Origin: Fusibacter sp. 3D3
Lineage (GTDB): Bacteria; Bacillota; Clostridia; Peptostreptococcales; Acidaminobacteraceae
Direction of reading: 5' to 3'
DNA: 50,647 nt
NCBI RefSeq assembly: GCF_001748365.1
Contig: NZ_BDHH01000025.1
Span: forward strand, 1,889 to 52,535
Positions 47,404-50,647 of this stretch are shown here, piece by piece; the stretch's first letter is position 1; every line of letters starts with the position of its first letter. The notes beneath the pieces are model-generated. The model was not told where the DNA came from. It saw nothing but the letters and a program-made list of their open reading frames with translations, and made no database searches. The translations under genes were made by a program, and so were the position numbers.

Positions 47404-47542
47404 TCAACTAGAACCTTTGATAAAGGTCTCAAGTGGTATATCTAAATAGTTTAATATTTTTATAAGAGATTCGTCTAAATTATTGGCATAACTACGCTCC
47501 CACGGTTTGTTTGGGTGTTTTATAACACGCACACGTGTTGAT
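47404..47542 (-). pseudogene. Minus-strand gene remnant cut by the IS21 element
   Basis: On the minus strand an open frame of 45 codons runs from the inferred IS21 edge to a TGA (47406-47404). It encodes a charged, non-repetitive peptide (...VRVIKHPNKPWERSYANN... then ...SLIKILNYLDIPLETFIKG). There is no plausible start, and the frame meets a stop just inside the insertion element, so it reads as the C-terminal end of a gene split by the insertion. I do not recognise the family. Confidence 0.5.
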
Positions 47543-47656
47543 TGTCAAGTAGAATTGACCCACTTTTTCACTTAAATCTGACCCACCCTTGAATTATTAA
47601 TAGGTGGATCAGGTTTCTTTATAAATTCTAATATTCACACTGTGAATTGACCCACT
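47543..47656. repeat. IS21 terminal region with repeated GACCCAC motifs
   Basis: GAATTGACCCACT occurs at 47552-47564 and again at 47644-47656, with a related CTGACCCACCC at about 47578-47588 and an inverted GGTGGATCAGG at about 47602-47612. Multiple repeats at the end are typical for IstA binding in IS21 elements. Confidence 0.7.
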
Positions 47657-47658
47657 TG

Positions 47659-48096
47659 TTACTGGGTAATGATTTGATAACCTGCACTTTTTAAAGAGGT
47701 CTGGTCAATAATCATTGTCTTTGATGATGGTTCAAGTATGATATACTTGCTTAACTCAAGCAATCGGTCTCCCAATAGCTCTTGAATAAGCTTTTCCATC
47801 GCTTCAGTACGATTACCTAGCATTTGGTTTTTCTGGTGATACTCAGGTTCTATGGATACAGGGGAACAGAGTTCTTCCATGCTCAAAAAAACATTGTCTT
47901 TGTTGGATTTTTCTTGGTACATAAAGCTATCCGTGTCTTTATCATATACAAATTTCGGATGATTCTTTATTCTTTTTATGATAGCTAACGGATATTTAAT
48001 GCCGTGGTCACTAATAAGTTCATAAGCAGCCATACGACCTTCATCATTATACTTCTGGGCTATGCTGATCAATTCAGCGTCTTTTATTTTACTCAT
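47659..48096 (-). CDS. Accessory protein of the IS21 element, unknown function
   Basis: A 145-residue protein, the last gene of the element. It begins MSKIKDAELISIAQKYN and has a helix-rich N-terminal half, where DEGRMAAYELISDHGIKYPL looks like a helix-turn-helix type DNA-binding region (weak), and a C-terminal half with a leucine-rich helix (EKLIQELLGDRLLELSKYI). An AAGGAAG site precedes the start. I do not recognise it. Canonical IS21 elements carry only istA and istB, so this is an addition. The gap to the 107-residue gene is 17 bp. Confidence 0.6.
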   Translation of the reverse strand: MSKIKDAELISIAQKYNDEGRMAAYELISDHGIKYPLAIIKRIKNHPKFVYDKDTDSFMYQEKSNKDNVFLSMEELCSPVSIEPEYHQKNQMLGNRTEAMEKLIQELLGDRLLELSKYIILEPSSKTMIIDQTSLKSAGYQIITQ

Positions 48097-48113
48097 GGCT
48101 TGCTTCCTTTCGT

Positions 48114-48437
48114 TTAAAGAGGGATCTCATCAGTTGCAGTATCTGACGTTATGTTTGCACCATGTAGCTTTGCAAGATAGACTTCCTGGTCTTGTGGCGT
48201 TAATTTTGTAAGATTCTCGATAATCTCTTGTTCATAACGATAAACCTCCAAGAAATTCAGCGGTCTACCATTTTCCCCACAGCTCAGAGAGCCATTTTCA
48301 TAAGCACTGTTGCCATCAGATACCCATTTTCGAAGGGCAACTTTTTCCGCGTCAGTCATCACCGTGATAGCTTCGTATGCCTTTAATTCTTCTATTAGTA
48401 GCTCTGTACTTGTATGGTCCTCTATTCTTGAATTCAT
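48114..48437 (-). CDS. Accessory protein of the IS21 element, unknown function
   Basis: A 107-residue acidic protein whose start overlaps the istB stop in an ATGA, so it is translated with istB. It has predicted helices and a motif VSDGNSAYENGSLSCGENGRPLNFLEVYR. I do not recognise it. Its coupling to istB argues for a role in transposition or its control. Confidence 0.6.
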   Translation of the reverse strand: MNSRIEDHTSTELLIEELKAYEAITVMTDAEKVALRKWVSDGNSAYENGSLSCGENGRPLNFLEVYRYEQEIIENLTKLTPQDQEVYLAKLHGANITSDTATDEIPL

Positions 48438-49216
48438 TCTATATCCTTTCTTGTTTTAACACTGTATTTTGACCCTTTGACACGATAGCTATCACCCGTT
48501 ATACTAAGGACATGACAATGGTGAAGCAATCGATCAAGAATGGCAGTTGCAGCCAATTGCCCAGTAAACAATTCGTTCCATCTACCCATTGGTAGATTGG
48601 TCGTAATAATGAGGGAGCGTTTTTCGTATCGTTGGCGAATGATCTGGAAAAACAAGCTCTCTCTTTCTTTGTCCATACTTATATAAGATAATTCATCGAC
48701 AATCAAAAGGTCGATCTTATTTATATTTTCTAATGTTTCTGGTAACGTGCCTTTAAGCATTTCATCATGAAGACGATCAACTAATGCCTTTGCATTAACA
48801 AACAAGACACGATGTCCATTCTTGCAAGCATTTCTACCGATTCCAGTTGCTATCATGCTTTTTCCAACACCAGGTGGACCAATGACAATGATGTTTTCAT
48901 TGGCTTCCATGAAACGTAGTGAACCTAATTCTTCAATCTTATCCCTGTCAATGGTTGGATTAAAGTCATAGTCAATCTCTTCAAGTTTTGACGTCGATTC
49001 AAAGCAAGCTTTATCCAATAATCTTTCGTAGCGACGACTTTTCTTACCTTCTTCTTCAACAGAGAGTAGTCTTACTAGAAAATCTAGATATCCCATAGAT
49101 GCAGTCTCAGCTTCATCAATTAGTTCGGAGTATTGCTCTCGTACGTCAACCAGTTTAAATTTTTTCATCATTGCTTCGATATAATCTGTTTTATTTTCGA
49201 TGACTAACTGTTGCAT
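48434..49216 (-). CDS. istB: IS21-like helper ATPase IstB
   Basis: A 260-residue AAA+ ATPase related to DnaC/DnaA. It has Walker A IGPPGVGKSMIATGIG (about residues 110-125), Walker B LLIVDELSYI and the sensor IITTNLPMGRW. It forms the assembly that activates the IstA transposase and selects the target. Length and layout are standard. The start overlaps the istA end by 13 bp. Confidence 0.95.
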   Translation of the reverse strand: MQQLVIENKTDYIEAMMKKFKLVDVREQYSELIDEAETASMGYLDFLVRLLSVEEEGKKSRRYERLLDKACFESTSKLEEIDYDFNPTIDRDKIEELGSLRFMEANENIIVIGPPGVGKSMIATGIGRNACKNGHRVLFVNAKALVDRLHDEMLKGTLPETLENINKIDLLIVDELSYISMDKERESLFFQIIRQRYEKRSLIITTNLPMGRWNELFTGQLAATAILDRLLHHCHVLSITGDSYRVKGSKYSVKTRKDIE

Positions 49217-50647
49217 GCTGGTTCCTCCTCTATAGCGAAGTCATAGTAACTACAATCCCTTGTAAGTGCAGGATTATCATCACAATAGTCAACTTCTTTA
49301 AGACTATCTGCTTGGTCCAAAGGAAGCTCTCGATTACCGCTGTTGTAATCTCTCAAGAGGCTACGAAAAGATTTAATATCCATCTTGTTTTCATCAACAG
49401 CTACACCTATAAAAGCATCTAATACATGGTCATCATACAACTCCTGTAATTCCATTATTTTTCTCGCATAGTGTGTTGGCTGATCAAACTTTCGTCCCGC
49501 TGCTTCCAAATATCGGCCTCCATTAGTGAACCTTCCGGTGAAATCTCTTCGAATCTGTGGGATGGAGGTGCTCACTTTTTGAGCTATTGCTTCGTAATGC
49601 TCGCTATTAGAAATAGTGTCATATCGTTTTTCAGACTGTTCTAAACTTAGGATATAGTTTTCTTTTGAATCATAGAGTTCAATCCGAAAGCCATAGATAA
49701 GTCTATACTTCAGTGTTTTTCCAACATATTTCACCGGAACACTATATTTATTAGTGTCTATGCTGATGAAACTATCTGGACTTATAATCCTTTTATTCAA
49801 TTGTTTCATTCGGTAATGAGACGCGGGGAGTGGTTGTAGCACTTGCTTTTCTTCTAACAGGTAGTGCTGGTTTGGAATCCGCTTTGTTGTTGCATGCTTT
49901 TCATCACACCAATCATCCACGAATTTTTTACCACGATGGTTGAGTTCTTCCATGGTTGCAAAGGAATTTCCTTTAATAAACTGTTCTTGAATAAAGGAAA
50001 ATGGTCTTTCTACTTTACCTTTTTTTCTTGGCCAATAACAGGGGCATGCATTTAGCTCCGTGCCAAGATGTTTTGCCATCATGAGGGCATGAGTGTTGTA
50101 CTTAACTTCATCTTCAGATTTAGGTTTATTTTCAATAACAAGAGCCTTTGGATTATCAATCAGTAATTCCAAAGTTACGCCACCTAGATGATCAAACAAT
50201 TCTTGAATGGCCTCATAAATGGATTCTGCATCAACCTTAAGGGAGAAGCAAACTGCTTTTTTTCTTGATGCTGCTAAGATTATGGCAAAACAATATACCT
50301 TTCGATATCTGTTGCCAACAATCACATCATATTCAGTCCAGTCGAACTGTGCTTGATCGCCCACCGGACTTTCATGTCTGACCGTTGCTTTTTTACTGAT
50401 GTGTCCTCCAACATCTTCATCAACTTTTTTCAGAAAGCGATATATAGGACCGATACTTCCCATATAGCCTCTCTTTTTGAGTTCTCTAAAAATTCTTGTT
50501 CCGTTGAATTGGCAAGGTTCACATCTCCACTCAATAATCTGTTCTTTGAAAGAGTTGATCTTACTTTCATACTCAGTTCGCTGATATTCAGGTGGTTCTG
50601 ATAATGCCAGTAACTTTTTAACTGTATTTTTTGATATGCCAAGTAGT
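49204..50647 (-). CDS. istA: IS21 transposase IstA (5' end beyond the window)
   Basis: The frame is open from the stop at 49204 to the window edge, giving about 481 residues, so the ATG at 50463 is internal. The N-terminal part shows a helix-turn-helix (LLGISKNTVKKLLALSEPPEYQ). The DDE integrase core follows, with FDWTEYDVIV, LLIDNPKALVIEN and GKVERPFSFIQEQF supplying D, D and E. The C-terminus holds the beta-barrel and tail of IstA. The usual length is about 500 residues, so only a few tens of residues are missing. Confidence 0.93.
   Translation of the reverse strand, partial: LLGISKNTVKKLLALSEPPEYQRTEYESKINSFKEQIIEWRCEPCQFNGTRIFRELKKRGYMGSIGPIYRFLKKVDEDVGGHISKKATVRHESPVGDQAQFDWTEYDVIVGNRYRKVYCFAIILAASRKKAVCFSLKVDAESIYEAIQELFDHLGGVTLELLIDNPKALVIENKPKSEDEVKYNTHALMMAKHLGTELNACPCYWPRKKGKVERPFSFIQEQFIKGNSFATMEELNHRGKKFVDDWCDEKHATTKRIPNQHYLLEEKQVLQPLPASHYRMKQLNKRIISPDSFISIDTNKYSVPVKYVGKTLKYRLIYGFRIELYDSKENYILSLEQSEKRYDTISNSEHYEAIAQKVSTSIPQIRRDFTGRFTNGGRYLEAAGRKFDQPTHYARKIMELQELYDDHVLDAFIGVAVDENKMDIKSFRSLLRDYNSGNRELPLDQADSLKEVDYCDDNPALTRDCSYYDFAIEEEPACNS

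Larger units (their letters stand above)
47543..50647 (-). mobile_element. IS21-family insertion element (left part; runs out of window)
   Basis: The element begins at TGTCAAGTAG (47543), the TGT expected for IS21 ends, and contains istA and istB on the minus strand plus two additional small genes. The other end lies beyond 50647. It has inserted into the integrated element next to the MobC gene and interrupts the remnant at 47404-47542. No target-site duplication can be checked without the other end. Confidence 0.85.

Noticed and set aside
50430-50642. A 70-codon minus-strand frame near the right edge
   Set aside because: It is out of frame with istA. The istA frame stays open through this region and encodes a good helix-turn-helix, so this frame is spurious.
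38353-50647. tRNA gene or CRISPR array in the island
   Set aside because: No tRNA-like T-loop and cloverleaf pairing and no regularly spaced repeats with unique spacers were seen. The repeated motifs are at the IS21 end and the parA promoter.

Overview
The window looks like chromosome of a low-GC Gram-positive anaerobe, most likely class Clostridia (a Fusibacter- or Acidaminobacter-like organism is a guess, not a result). Pointers are strong AGGAGG ribosome-binding sites, a perfect CIRCE element in front of groESL, TPP and guanine riboswitches with intrinsic terminators, a class II xylose isomerase and YesM/YesN-type sugar signalling. I found no tRNA, rRNA or CRISPR array. About 38 kb is ordinary chromosome; the last 12 kb is a mobile island that starts right after guaA.

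Positions 1-11 kb hold housekeeping genes: the GC-richer tail of an unrecognised gene, a DUF554 membrane protein, a purine-type NCS2 permease, a CmpB-like membrane protein with a coiled-coil tail, a TRZ/ATZ amidohydrolase (probable purine or nucleoside deaminase), an Ogg1-type 8-oxoguanine glycosylase overlapping an EAL-HDOD protein, groS-groL under CIRCE, and a TPP riboswitch controlling thiT. A probable minus-strand small RNA with its own promoter and terminator lies at about 3.24-3.39 kb.

Positions 11-24.5 kb are a pentose utilisation region. An AraC regulator, xylA and xylB run on the minus strand. Divergent from them is a signalling operon: a membrane-anchored sugar-binding-like protein, a YesM/LytS-type histidine kinase, a YesN-type response regulator and a second anchored XylF-like protein. 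It resembles the XylFII-LytS-YesN three-component system of clostridia but has two candidate sensor proteins. Downstream is the ABC importer it probably controls (chvE, mmsA, mmsB), behind a promoter with paired direct repeats.

Positions 24.8-30.8 kb look like one operon for uptake and cleavage of an organic phosphate: an internally deleted PHP phosphoesterase, a lipoprotein binding protein, a phosphodiesterase of the alkaline phosphatase superfamily, two permeases, an ATPase and a DeoR regulator. At 30.8-34.6 kb a BmrC/BmrD-like heterodimeric ABC exporter runs on the minus strand. A guanine riboswitch with a clear terminator/antiterminator switch then precedes guaB, followed by guaA.

From about 38.4 kb to the end is an integrated element of ICE/IME or plasmid type, inferred to sit at the 3' end of guaA, a known insertion hotspot. 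It carries an EEP-family nuclease with an XRE regulator, ParA and ParB, a RadC-like JAB protein, a TOPRIM/DUF3991 protein, a three-gene XRE / ImmA-IrrE protease / PIN-like module, a noncoding stretch with three tight hairpins (possible oriT or structured RNA), a coiled-coil HD-domain protein and a shortened MobC. An IS21-family element at the right edge cuts into a minus-strand gene remnant and carries two extra small genes translationally linked to istB. It runs out of the window, so the integrase and the right boundary of the island are not seen. The best candidates for something undescribed are the XRE/ImmA/PIN operon, the hairpin array with the HD protein, and the extended IS21.
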